A program made the position numbers and the translations under genes. DNA of 64,000 nucleotides. Source: G965222335 sp965222335 (GTDB taxonomy: Bacteria; Pseudomonadota; Gammaproteobacteria; Pseudomonadales; Halieaceae). Location: NCBI GenBank assembly GCA_965222335.1, contig OZ244944.1, positions 1,736,001 to 1,800,000 on the forward strand, given 5' to 3'. The notes below the pieces were generated by a model. The model made no database searches, was not told the DNA's origin, and was given only the letters and a program-made list of their open reading frames with translations. This document shows, piece by piece, positions 1 through 8,337 of the stretch (position 1 is its first letter; each line of letters opens with the position of its first letter).

Positions 1-588
1 TTCCACCGCGAGGTGGGCGGGCCCGCGATCGATCTGCTCGGACAGTACTGCCACAGCCAGATCGGGCCGCTGGCATCCCTTCAGAGCGAGCGCGGCGAGG
101 GCAAGGACAGCGGCGAGCAGTATCGCGTACACCGCGCGGTATACGCCTTTGACCCCGGCCGCTGCAGCCGCAATATCGCCCAGAACAAGGACCCGGAGTT
201 GACCCTGAGCCTGCTGCAAAACGAGACCCGGGGCATGCACTTCGCCCGCGTCGAGATCGACAAGGACCTGCGCCGGGTGGTCAGCCTGACCGCGAAGAAC
301 CGCGAGGGCGAGCGCGTACCGGTGCAGTCCAACCCCGCTGACTACGGCAAGGACCGGCGCGAAACCCGTTCCTACCAGTACGAGAACGAGATGGGGGAGG
401 CCACCGGTATGCGCAGCAACGTGACCGAAACCCGCAGCTTTGCCCTGCCGGTCGCCCTGGGGGGCTATGTCGGCGCCAACCTGACCTGGTGGCCCCACAA
501 GATCCTGGATGTGGAAGCCGAGACCGAGGAAGTCCTCACCCATCACACCGGCGTCTTTATGCCCCTGCCCGACGCCAAGGATCAGTAG
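1..588 (+). CDS. Unknown protein, C-terminal part only
   Basis: The reading frame is open from the first base and ends with TAG at 586-588, so the gene begins before the window. The visible 195 or so residues show no family I recognise. They are soluble and charged, with no membrane segment, and contain one central cysteine pair region (QYCHS near the start, GRCS further on). The C-terminal third carries a WWPHK motif and an acidic tail. Codon use resembles the neighbouring genes. The gene is followed within 10 bases by a palindromic repeat. Function unknown. Confidence 0.6.
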   Translation, partial: FHREVGGPAIDLLGQYCHSQIGPLASLQSERGEGKDSGEQYRVHRAVYAFDPGRCSRNIAQNKDPELTLSLLQNETRGMHFARVEIDKDLRRVVSLTAKNREGERVPVQSNPADYGKDRRETRSYQYENEMGEATGMRSNVTETRSFALPVALGGYVGANLTWWPHKILDVEAETEEVLTHHTGVFMPLPDAKDQ

Positions 589-603
589 AGGGGGCAAAAA
601 AAT

Positions 604-672
604 GGGACGGATACCTATTTAAAAAAAGGGGGACGGATACCTAATTCATTCTGAATTAGGTATCCGTCCCCC
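604..672. repeat. REP-like palindrome, GGGACGGATACC type
   Basis: Two perfectly complementary 21-base arms (628-648 and 652-672) are separated by only three bases, forming a strong hairpin. A partial copy of the left arm (GGGACGGATACCTATTT, 604-620) precedes it in the same orientation, with A-rich tracts between. It fills the gap between two convergent genes and so could also serve as a bidirectional terminator. The layout resembles that of the second palindrome at 5590-5638, which has a different core. Such runs are typical of dispersed REP-type elements; membership in a genome-wide family is inferred. Confidence 0.75.
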
Positions 673-678
673 TTTTCC

Positions 679-1761
679 CTACAGCACCACCACGTGCGCC
701 CGCCGGGGCGAGGCGCCGGCGCGCACCTCTGCATAACAGGCGGCGACGCCGTCCGCGCCCTCGCGATGATCAAACTCGATCCAGTCCGCCACTGCCGGCA
801 GGAAGGCCTGCCAGGCGGCGTCGAGGCGCCGCTGGTAACCGCCCTGGCCCCATTCCGCGGTGCGCTGGGCGACCCGGTCCGGGGCGAAGAACATCGCCGG
901 GGTGGCGCCGGGGAGAGAGCCGATATCCGTGGTACCCCAGTCGTCAAAGTGCGTCACCCCGACCCCGGTGGAGGACACCAGCTTGTCGCCAAAGTGGTGG
1001 TGCAGCGCGGACAGTACCGAGCCGCTGCCGGACATATCCACGTAGGCGGCCGGGCGCGTCGCGTCCAGCTGCGCCAGGTCTTCGTAAGCCAGGACCTGGT
1101 GGTACACGCCGGCGGATTCGACAAAGTCACGGTTCGCCTTCGACGTGAGGCCAACCACCCGGCACTCGGTGCCGCGGTGGAGGAGAAACGCGGTGCCCAG
1201 GGCAGTCTTGCTGGACGCACTGCCCAGGATCACGTCCCGGGCGCCGAAGAAGGCATTGTCACGCAGGAAGTCATCGATCAGGAAGGCGGTGGTAAACAGC
1301 GGCCGGTACACCATCTGCTGGTCGTCCAGGCCCTCGGCAAAGCCGTTATCCGGGGTCATGCGGGCGTACTGGTTGTATACCGCAGGCAGGCCGGCGCGGT
1401 GCGCCGCCTCATCACTGAAGCCCCGGGCGCTCACCATCCCGGGGCGGACCACCAGGTAACTGGCCATGGGGAAGTAACCGTAGTAGCGATCCCCCTCCTC
1501 CAGGCCGGTGCCGTTGGCCCGCAGTACGGTGCCCACGCCCCACACAGGGATCACGCCCCAGGGATCTTCCGCGGGGAAAAACTGCCAGTAGCCGATCATC
1601 TCGCCCACCACACCGTAGGTGATGTTGTTGGCAGTCAGGGCGAAGCGGTCCACCCGGACCAGGGCCTCGCCCTCGGCCAGCGCCACCTGCTCCGGCGTCG
1701 GCAGGTCGATCGTCCGCGTGTTGGCCAGGTCGTCCCGCTGCACTTCAAATCGAAAGCTCAT
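679..1761 (-). CDS. DUF2855 family protein
   Basis: A 360-residue protein matching the DUF2855 family, distant relatives of medium-chain dehydrogenase/reductases. Seen in the sequence: an N-terminal GroES-like stretch with the conserved TANNITYG segment (residues 43-50), followed by a Rossmann-like region with GSASSKTALG at 180-189 where a cofactor loop would lie. The zinc ligands of classical alcohol dehydrogenases are not evident. No substrate is established for this family. It is a single gene, convergent with the preceding gene across a palindromic repeat and divergent from dinB. Cytoplasmic. Family assignment is by recalled sequence pattern. Confidence 0.8.
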   Translation of the reverse strand: MSFRFEVQRDDLANTRTIDLPTPEQVALAEGEALVRVDRFALTANNITYGVVGEMIGYWQFFPAEDPWGVIPVWGVGTVLRANGTGLEEGDRYYGYFPMASYLVVRPGMVSARGFSDEAAHRAGLPAVYNQYARMTPDNGFAEGLDDQQMVYRPLFTTAFLIDDFLRDNAFFGARDVILGSASSKTALGTAFLLHRGTECRVVGLTSKANRDFVESAGVYHQVLAYEDLAQLDATRPAAYVDMSGSGSVLSALHHHFGDKLVSSTGVGVTHFDDWGTTDIGSLPGATPAMFFAPDRVAQRTAEWGQGGYQRRLDAAWQAFLPAVADWIEFDHREGADGVAACYAEVRAGASPRRAHVVVL

Positions 1762-1886
1762 CGCCGTGTGCCTCCCGCTGGTATCAAGGGATAGGCAGAC
1801 TAGCGTTATTTGCCACCCGGGGGAACCCGCCGCCCGCGGGCGCGGGCCGCTTGAGCGGGCCGGCGCCCCACACTACTATCAGCGCC

Positions 1887-3047
1887 ATGCCCGGGCAGCC
1901 TCCTCAAACAACGCGCAAGGTCATCCACATCGACATGGATGCCTTTTTCGCCAGCGTGGAGCAGCGCGACAATCCCGATCTCCGCGGCAAGCCCATCGCC
2001 GTCGGTGGCAGCGCCCTGCGGGGCGTGGTCGCGGCGGCCAGCTACGAGGCCCGGGCTTTCGGCGTGCGCTCGGCCATGCCCTCGGTCACCGCCCGGCGCC
2101 GTTGCCCGCAGCTGGTTTTCGTGCCCCATCGCTTCGAGGCCTACCGCGCCGTGTCGCGGCAGATTCACGGCATTTTCGCCCGCTTCACCGACCTGGTGGA
2201 GCCCCTGTCGCTGGATGAGGCCTACCTGGACGTCACCCGGGACAAGCTGGGCATCGGCAGTGCCACCCGGGTGGCGCAGATGATCCGCGCCCAGATTCTT
2301 GCCGAAACCGGCCTCACCGCCAGCGCCGGGGTCAGCTACAACAAGTTCCTGGCCAAGATCGCCTCGGACCAGAACAAGCCGGACGGCATCTGCGTGGTAC
2401 GCCCCGAACAGGGTCCGGGCTTCGTTGCCGAGCTGCCCGCGCGCCGCTTTTACGGCGTGGGACCCAAGACCGCGGCGAAGATGGCCGGCCTCGGCATTCA
2501 CACCGGCGCGGACCTGCGCGCCCGGGATCTGGACTTCCTGCGGGAGCACTTCGGCAAGTCGGCGGAGTACCTGTACCGCGCCAGCCGCGGCATCGACCAC
2601 CGCCCGGTGAAGCCGGATCGCACCCGCAAGTCCATCGGCGGCGAGCGCACTTACAACGAGGACCTGGACGAGGAAACGGCACTGCGAGCCGCCCTGGAGC
2701 GGATCGTGGATATCGTCTGGGAGCGGGTCAGCAAACACGGCGCCCGGGGCCGCACGATCACCCTGAAGGTCAAGTACAGCAACTTCCGCCAGATCACCCG
2801 CGCCCAGTCCCTGCCCGCGCCGGTCGCAGACCGGGCAGAGTTCTCCCACGTGGGCCAGGCGCTGCTCGGCGCGCTGCTGCCGGTGCCGCTGGGGGTGCGC
2901 CTGCTGGGCCTTACCCTGTCTTCCCTCGAGACCGAAGAGGAATCCCGGGATTGTGCAGGCAGCGACGGCGACGCAATCGCCGAACCAGCGCCGGCCACAG
3001 AAGCTCTGCCCGCGGGCTTACCCGCCCAGGGGCGCTTCGACTTCTAG
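1887..3047 (+). CDS. dinB: DNA polymerase IV (Y-family translesion polymerase)
   Basis: Error-prone polymerase that extends past damaged or misaligned template ends. The palm catalytic acidic residues are visible as DMD (Asp16/Asp18) followed by AFFASVEQ, and SLDEAYLDV with Asp110/Glu111. The protein is 386 residues from the ATG at 1887, normal for DinB plus a C-terminal tail. An in-frame TTG at 1851 would add 12 residues without family support. The protein ends in QGRFDF, which may serve as a beta-clamp-binding peptide (inference). No LexA box was recognised upstream. The last 30 bases overlap the 3' end of the convergent aminotransferase gene. Confidence 0.95.
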   Translation: MPGQPPQTTRKVIHIDMDAFFASVEQRDNPDLRGKPIAVGGSALRGVVAAASYEARAFGVRSAMPSVTARRRCPQLVFVPHRFEAYRAVSRQIHGIFARFTDLVEPLSLDEAYLDVTRDKLGIGSATRVAQMIRAQILAETGLTASAGVSYNKFLAKIASDQNKPDGICVVRPEQGPGFVAELPARRFYGVGPKTAAKMAGLGIHTGADLRARDLDFLREHFGKSAEYLYRASRGIDHRPVKPDRTRKSIGGERTYNEDLDEETALRAALERIVDIVWERVSKHGARGRTITLKVKYSNFRQITRAQSLPAPVADRAEFSHVGQALLGALLPVPLGVRLLGLTLSSLETEEESRDCAGSDGDAIAEPAPATEALPAGLPAQGRFDF

Positions 3048-4211
3048 CGAGCGCGTGAACGAAACCATGCGCCGCGCCGCCTCCGCCAGCTCCGCGTCGC
3101 CCAGGGTGTAGGCGATGCGCACATGCCCCCGGGCACACTCGCCGAAGGCGGTGGCATCTAGGGTGGCCACGCCGGTGCCTTCATACAGGCGCGTGGCAAA
3201 GTCCAGCGCTTCCAGGCCCGTGCCGCGCACGTCCACCAGCAGGAACATGGAGGCTTCGGGCGCCACACAGCGCAGACCGGGGCATTCCGCCAGGGCTGCC
3301 AGCATCAGGTCGCGGCGGCGACGGTAGGCATCGCGCATCCGCAGCACCTCGGGCTCGCCCTCACGCAGGGCGACCAGGGCCGCCTGCTGCACAAAGCCCG
3401 GCAGCCCGTAAAGCATGCACAGGGCGAGGTTGGACAGATGCCGGATCAGCATCGGCGGCGCGATTGCCCAGCCCGCGCGCCAGCCGGTCATGGCATGGGA
3501 CTTGGACAGGCTGCCAATGGTCACGGTGCGCTCCGCCATCCCCGGCAGGGCGGCGATGCTGAGGTGTTTGGCCTCGAACACGATATCCCCGTAAACTTCG
3601 TCCGCCACCACCCACAGGTCATGGTTTCGCGCCAACTCGGCAATCGCCGCCAGCTCCGCGGCATCCAGGACCACCCCGCTGGGATTGTTGGGCGAGGCAA
3701 AGAAAATTGCCCGGGTGCGCGGCGACACCGCCGCCTGCAGCGCCGCCGGGTCGAGCCGAAAGCCCCGCGCCGGGTCGGTGGCTACCGGGACCAGGGTCGC
3801 CCCCGCGACCTGGATGCAGGCCTCGTAGGTGACGTACATCGGCTGCAATACGATCACCTCGTCGCCGGGGTTCAGCAGGCACAGGGCCGTGGCGAACAGG
3901 CTGTTCTGGGCGCCGGCGAGCACGATCACGTTGTCTGCGCCCAGCGCCTGCCCGCTGCGCCGCTGTTGCTGGCGCGCGATTTCCTCGCGCAGCTCACGAC
4001 GCCCTTCGACCTCGGCGTAGTGGGTATCGCCGCCGCGCAGCGCCGCCACTGCGGCATCGCTTATCGCCCCCGGCGTGGCGAAGTCGGGATCGCCAATACT
4101 AAGCAGGATCACGTCCTCGCCCTGCGCACGCGCCGCTGCGGCGCGGTTGTGCAGGTCCCAGGCGGCGACGGTCTCTCCCTGGATCGCGGCGGTGCGCGCG
4201 GCGTAGTGCAT
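3018..4211 (-). CDS. PLP-dependent class I/II aminotransferase
   Basis: A 397-residue fold-type I aminotransferase of the aspartate aminotransferase superfamily. Visible signatures: the N-terminal IGDPDF segment, SPNNPSG (around residue 173), DEVYGD with Asp204/Tyr207, and the PLP-binding lysine Lys237 in SLSKSHAMTGWRAGW. The amino-acid substrate cannot be read from sequence. The start at 4211 gives a normal N-terminus (MHYAAR); the longer open frame upstream runs through a palindromic element (4212-4301) and is not credible coding sequence. It overlaps dinB tail to tail by 30 bases. Confidence 0.9.
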   Translation of the reverse strand: MHYAARTAAIQGETVAAWDLHNRAAAARAQGEDVILLSIGDPDFATPGAISDAAVAALRGGDTHYAEVEGRRELREEIARQQQRRSGQALGADNVIVLAGAQNSLFATALCLLNPGDEVIVLQPMYVTYEACIQVAGATLVPVATDPARGFRLDPAALQAAVSPRTRAIFFASPNNPSGVVLDAAELAAIAELARNHDLWVVADEVYGDIVFEAKHLSIAALPGMAERTVTIGSLSKSHAMTGWRAGWAIAPPMLIRHLSNLALCMLYGLPGFVQQAALVALREGEPEVLRMRDAYRRRRDLMLAALAECPGLRCVAPEASMFLLVDVRGTGLEALDFATRLYEGTGVATLDATAFGECARGHVRIAYTLGDAELAEAARRMVSFTRSLEVEAPLGG

Positions 4212-4301
4212 GCTGTCATTCCCGGGCCCGCGGCCCCCTGGCAAACAAGCCAGCGACCATACCCCGCCGCCCCACGGGGGTAAAGCGTCCGGGATGACAG
4301 C
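4212..4301. repeat. Interrupted palindromic element abutting the aminotransferase start
   Basis: GCTGTCATTCCCGG at 4212-4225 is complementary, apart from one bulged base, to CCGGGATGACAGC at 4289-4301. The interior has further self-complementary parts (CTGGC/GCCAG around 4238-4253 and a CCCCG/CGGGG pair around 4262-4280). The TGTCATTCCCGG terminus is typical of dispersed bacterial palindromes. One end coincides exactly with the base before the aminotransferase ATG, so that gene's ribosome binding region lies inside the element. Confidence 0.6.
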
Positions 4302-4348
4302 CCCGCGCAACTGCGCTAGCTTGATCCCCATGCCTGACAACCCTGGAC

Positions 4349-5587
4349 ATGCCCGTGATGCATCCAAGACCACGCCACTGGCTGGTGGCCATTGCCAGCC
4401 TCGCCCTAATTAACCTGCCGGGAGCCGGGATGGCCGCACCCGGGGACACCACCTATCCACACGCACAGGAGCCCATCGGCAGCGTGCGCCAGGTCTACGA
4501 TGGCGCCCTGTTCCCCGATATCCAGGCGAATACCTTCCGCAATATCGAGCGCCTGTTTCCCACCCGGCGCGTGGCTGCGGGGGATCAGCCCTACCCCCTG
4601 CCGCTGAGCGACAGGCCCCTGCAGAACTTCCGCTTCGATTCCCGCGGCAAAACCTACGACCTCTACGATTTCCTCTCCCTGAACCGCGTCAGCGGACTGC
4701 TGGCGATTGTCGACGGCGAAGTCGCTTTTGAACGCTACCTGCTGGGTAATAGCGCACAGACGCGCTGGATGTCGATGTCGGTGGTCAAATCGATCACCGC
4801 CACCCTGATCGGGGTCGCCATCGCCGAGGGCCACATCGAGAGCCTGGACGACCCACTGGTCCGTTACCTGCCACAATTCAAGGGCTCCGCCTACGATGGC
4901 GTCAACGTGCGCCAACTGCTGCAGATGGCCTCGGGCGTCGCCTGGAACGAGACCTACACCGACCCCGCCTCCGACCGCCGCGCCATGCTGGAGGCGCAGA
5001 TCGCCCAGGAGCCCAATGCCATCCTCGATCTCATGGCCGGCCTCGAACGCGCTGCAACCCCGGGCAGCCGCTGGAACTACAGCACCGGCGAAACCCAGGT
5101 CGCGGGTGCCCTGGTGGCGGCGGCCACCGGGAAACCGGTCGCGGAATACCTGTCCGAGACCATCTGGCGACCCTTCGGCATGGCTGACGATGCCTACTGG
5201 TGGCTGGCCTCCCCCGGCGGCCTGGAAATCGGCGGCAGCGGCCTGTCCGCCACCCTGCGCGACTACGCCCGTTTCGGCCTGTTTATGCTCAACGAGGGCC
5301 GCGTCAAAGATGGCCCCGCGATCCTGCCCGAGGGCTGGGTCGAGGAGGCCACGCGGGCGCAGCCGGTCCCGGGTGCGGCGGAGCCCTATGGCTTCATGTG
5401 GTGGCCCCTGGACCGCGGCGCCTACGCCGCCATCGGCATCTTCGGCCAGTTCATCTACGTCAATCCCGCCCAGAACGTCGTCGTCGCCATGTGGAGCGCC
5501 CAGCCCAAACCCGTGGGCAAAGACGCGATCGACGAATACGAGTTCTTCAATGCCCTCAGCGACGCCCTCTCCTCCACGAAGGAATAG
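4349..5587 (+). CDS. Exported serine hydrolase, beta-lactamase/class C esterase fold
   Basis: A 412-residue member of the serine beta-lactamase-like superfamily (beta-lactamase, D-peptidase, esterase EstB). Catalytic motifs visible: SVVK at 144-147 (SxxK nucleophile and base) and YST at 244-246 in the YxN/YxS position. The N-terminus has basic residues and a hydrophobic stretch ending in AGMA before APGD, consistent with a Sec signal peptide, so the enzyme is probably periplasmic. It could be an esterase or a peptidoglycan-acting enzyme; resistance to beta-lactams is not implied. An alternative start is the second Met (residue 4). Followed directly by a hairpin repeat. Confidence 0.85.
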   Translation: MPVMHPRPRHWLVAIASLALINLPGAGMAAPGDTTYPHAQEPIGSVRQVYDGALFPDIQANTFRNIERLFPTRRVAAGDQPYPLPLSDRPLQNFRFDSRGKTYDLYDFLSLNRVSGLLAIVDGEVAFERYLLGNSAQTRWMSMSVVKSITATLIGVAIAEGHIESLDDPLVRYLPQFKGSAYDGVNVRQLLQMASGVAWNETYTDPASDRRAMLEAQIAQEPNAILDLMAGLERAATPGSRWNYSTGETQVAGALVAAATGKPVAEYLSETIWRPFGMADDAYWWLASPGGLEIGGSGLSATLRDYARFGLFMLNEGRVKDGPAILPEGWVEEATRAQPVPGAAEPYGFMWWPLDRGAYAAIGIFGQFIYVNPAQNVVVAMWSAQPKPVGKDAIDEYEFFNALSDALSSTKE

Positions 5588-5589
5588 AG

Positions 5590-5638
5590 AAAAAGGGGTC
5601 AGATCCCTTTCATCAAAAAAGGGATCTGACCCCTTTTT
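5590..5638. repeat. REP-like palindrome, GGGGTCAGATCCC type
   Basis: Perfect 21-base inverted arms at 5590-5610 and 5618-5638 with a 7-base loop, each built on A5-GGGGTCAGATCCC-T3. It lies 3 bases after the stop codon of the hydrolase gene and ends in a T-run, so it can act as a rho-independent terminator. The core matches a palindrome I know from many proteobacterial genomes, where it is scattered between genes and is sometimes linked to REP-associated transposases. That link is from memory and no such transposase is in this window. Confidence 0.8.
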
Positions 5639-5723
5639 TTTATCGCCTGTTTTCCGCTGGTTGCCCCGGGGAGCGTGAGTAGTATCATCGGCGCCACTAC
5701 CAATAATCAGTGGAAATCCCGTC

Positions 5724-7655
5724 ATGTCGAAATTTGCTGTCCACAAGGTGCCCGAGAGCTTCGGTGACGCCCACATCAACGCCGACCGCTACCGGGAAAT
5801 GTACCAGCGCTCGATCGATGACCCGGAGGGTTTCTGGGCCGAGCAGGCCGAGGCCTTTCTGACCTGGGACAAGCCCTGGGACCGGGTGCTCAAGGCCGAC
5901 CTCAGCCGCGGCGAGGCGGAATGGTTTGGCGGTGGCAAGCTCAACGTCAGCGTCAACTGCATCGACCGCCACCTGCCCGAGCGTGCCGACCAGACCGCGT
6001 TTATCTGGGAGGGCGATGATCCGGCGGACAGCCAGCACATTACCTACGCCGAACTGAAGGACGCCGTCTGCCGCCTGGCCAATGCCCTGCGCGAGCGGGG
6101 GGTGGGCAAGGGCGACCGGGTGTGCATCTACATGCCGATGGTGCCCGAGGCCGCCTACGCGATGCTGGCCTGTGCCCGTATCGGCGCCGTGCATTCCGTC
6201 GTTTTTGGCGGCTTTTCCCCCGGCGCCCTGCGCGACCGCATCCTCGACGCCGATTGCCGGGTCCTGATCACCGCCGACGAGGGCGTGCGCGGGGGCAAGA
6301 AGATTCCCCTGAAAGCCAACTGCGATGAAGCGCTCGGGGACTGCCCGGACGTGCATACTTGCATCGTGCTGCGCCGTACCGGCGGCGAGATCGACTGGCA
6401 GGAGGGCCGCGACCTCTGGTACCACAGCGCCACCGAAGCACAGGACAGCGAGTGCGAGCCCGCGTCCATGGACGCGGAAGACCCGCTGTTCATTCTTTAC
6501 ACCTCCGGCTCCACCGGCAAGCCCAAGGGGGTCCTGCACACGACCGCCGGCTACCTGTTGCAGAGCGCGATGACCTTCAAGTACACCTTCGACTACCGCG
6601 AGGGCGAGGTGTACTGGTGTACTGCCGACGTGGGCTGGGTGACCGGGCACACCTACATCGTCTACGGCCCGCTGGCCAACGGTGCGATCTCGATCATTTT
6701 CGAGGGGGTCCCGACCTACCCGGACGCCGGGCGCTGCTGGGAAGTGGTGGACAAGCACCAGGTCAATACCTTCTACACCGCGCCCACCGCCATCCGTGCC
6801 CTGCACGCGGTGGGCGACGAACCGGTAACCCGCTCCTCCCGTGCCAGCCTGCGGCTGCTGGGTTCCGTGGGTGAGCCGATCAACCCCGAGGCCTGGGAGT
6901 GGTACTACCAGGTGGTGGGCGAGTCGCGCTGCCCGATTGTCGACACCTGGTGGCAGACCGAGACCGGGGCGCAGATGATCACGCCCCTGCCCGGCGCCAC
7001 GGACCTGAAACCCGGCTCCGCCGCCTTCCCCATGTTCGGCGTGGACCTGGCCCTGCTCAACGAGGACGGCAAGGAAATCGAGGGCGCCGGGGCCGGCTAC
7101 CTGGTGATCAAGTCCCCCTGGCCGGCACAGATACGCACGGTCTACGGGGATCACCAGCGCCTGATCGATACCTACTTCAGCACCTACAAGGGCTACTACT
7201 TCACCGGCGACGGCGCCTCGCGGGACGAGGACGGCTACTACTGGATTACCGGGCGGGTGGACGATGTGCTGAACGTGTCCGGCCACCGCATGGGCACCGC
7301 CGAGGTGGAGAGCGCCCTGGTGCTGCACAAGGACATTGCCGAGGCCGCGGTAGTGGGCTTCCCCCACGACATCAAGGGCCAGGGCATCTACTGCTACGTG
7401 ACCCCGATGGCGGGCGTCGAACCTTCAGAGGACCTGCGCCAGGCGCTGGTGGACCTGTGCGTGCAGGAGATCGGCAAGATCGCCAAGCCCGATGCCATCC
7501 AGTGGGCGCCCGGCCTGCCGAAAACCCGCTCGGGCAAAATCATGCGCCGCATACTGCGCAAAATCGCGGAGAACGAACTCGACAGCCTGGGCGATACCAG
7601 CACCCTGGCAGACCCGGCAGTGGTCGACCACCTGATCGAAAACCGGGTGCAGTAA
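5724..7655 (+). CDS. acs: Acetyl-CoA synthetase
   Basis: Activates acetate to acetyl-CoA through acetyl-AMP. The protein has 643 residues, close to the usual 650. Visible: the P-loop-like A3 motif YTSGSTGKPKG (259-269), DTWWQTETG with Trp409/Trp410 (the acetate-pocket tryptophan of ACS), the GDGASRDEDGYYWITGR hinge region, and Lys605 in the TRSGKIMRR motif, the lysine that is acetylated to silence the enzyme in known ACS proteins. The gene is convergent with the symporter/CBS operon ending at 7663, and the shared context supports acetate scavenging. A propionate-specific homologue is less likely because of the tryptophan. Confidence 0.95.
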   Translation: MSKFAVHKVPESFGDAHINADRYREMYQRSIDDPEGFWAEQAEAFLTWDKPWDRVLKADLSRGEAEWFGGGKLNVSVNCIDRHLPERADQTAFIWEGDDPADSQHITYAELKDAVCRLANALRERGVGKGDRVCIYMPMVPEAAYAMLACARIGAVHSVVFGGFSPGALRDRILDADCRVLITADEGVRGGKKIPLKANCDEALGDCPDVHTCIVLRRTGGEIDWQEGRDLWYHSATEAQDSECEPASMDAEDPLFILYTSGSTGKPKGVLHTTAGYLLQSAMTFKYTFDYREGEVYWCTADVGWVTGHTYIVYGPLANGAISIIFEGVPTYPDAGRCWEVVDKHQVNTFYTAPTAIRALHAVGDEPVTRSSRASLRLLGSVGEPINPEAWEWYYQVVGESRCPIVDTWWQTETGAQMITPLPGATDLKPGSAAFPMFGVDLALLNEDGKEIEGAGAGYLVIKSPWPAQIRTVYGDHQRLIDTYFSTYKGYYFTGDGASRDEDGYYWITGRVDDVLNVSGHRMGTAEVESALVLHKDIAEAAVVGFPHDIKGQGIYCYVTPMAGVEPSEDLRQALVDLCVQEIGKIAKPDAIQWAPGLPKTRSGKIMRRILRKIAENELDSLGDTSTLADPAVVDHLIENRVQ

Positions 7656-7662
7656 GCGCTCG

Positions 7663-8337
7663 CTAGCGCAAATCCCCCAGTCGCGCGGGGCGGCGCGGGC
7701 TCGAGCGATGGGCGGCGACCGCGAGCAGCAGCTCCGCGGTGGCCAGCGCATCCCCCAGGGCATTGTGTGCGGGATAATCCGGCAGGTTGAGGCGGCGCCG
7801 GCAGGCCCCCAGGTTGAGGGCGGTGTCGGCACCCCCTGCGGGCGACGCGCGTGCCAGGCGCCGGCGTTCCAGCGCCAGGGTGTCCACCCAGGGCAGTAAC
7901 AGCGGCGCCCCGAAGCAGCGCCGGCTGGCGCGATTGAGGTAGGCGAGATCCAGCGGCGCGTGGTGAAACACCAGCACCCGTCCCCGGGCCGCCTCGCACA
8001 GCCGCTTGAGCACCACGGCCTCGGGCTCCGCTGCCTCCAGGTCGCAATCCCGCAGATGGTGGATGCCCGCACTTTGCCCCACGCTGCTCCCGGCCTGCAC
8101 CAGGTGGTGTGCCGCCGACGCCAGTTGCACCTGCCCTCCTGTCACCGCCACCCAGCCGAGGCTGAGCAACTCCCCCGCGGCGAGCTCGAGCGAGGACATT
8201 TCCGCATCGCAGACCAGGAAATCCACGGTCCGCCAGTCCCGCGCCGCCGGGGGTGGCGGGATCGCCCAGCAGCGGGCGAGTACCGTGCCGCGAACCCGGC
8301 GCCGATAACGCAGCCGGCGCCAGCGACAGGCCCACAT
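7663..8337 (-). CDS. DnaQ-like 3'-5' exonuclease
   Basis: A 224-residue DEDDh-type exonuclease domain protein. Exo I is CDAEMSS (Asp44, Glu46), Exo II lies around Asp130 in HHAPLDLAYL, and Exo III is HNALGDALATAELL (His191, Asp196), so the four metal-binding acids and the general-base histidine are all present. The first 35 residues are rich in arginine. The start codon overlaps the stop of the CBS/DUF294 gene by one base (TGATG), implying translational coupling. In related genomes, as I recall, such an exonuclease commonly ends this symporter operon. It is not the replicative epsilon subunit, since it lacks that protein's length and context. Substrate unknown. Confidence 0.85.
   Translation of the reverse strand: MWACRWRRLRYRRRVRGTVLARCWAIPPPPAARDWRTVDFLVCDAEMSSLELAAGELLSLGWVAVTGGQVQLASAAHHLVQAGSSVGQSAGIHHLRDCDLEAAEPEAVVLKRLCEAARGRVLVFHHAPLDLAYLNRASRRCFGAPLLLPWVDTLALERRRLARASPAGGADTALNLGACRRRLNLPDYPAHNALGDALATAELLLAVAAHRSSPRRPARLGDLR

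Noticed and set aside
5697..7367. 556-codon open frame antisense to acs
   Set aside because: acs is unambiguous on the plus strand; the reverse frame has no recognisable domain or ribosome binding site.
7656..7669. Hairpin GCGCT/AGCGC between acs and the exonuclease gene as a terminator
   Set aside because: Only a five-base stem without a T-run, overlapping the exonuclease stop codon; too weak to call.
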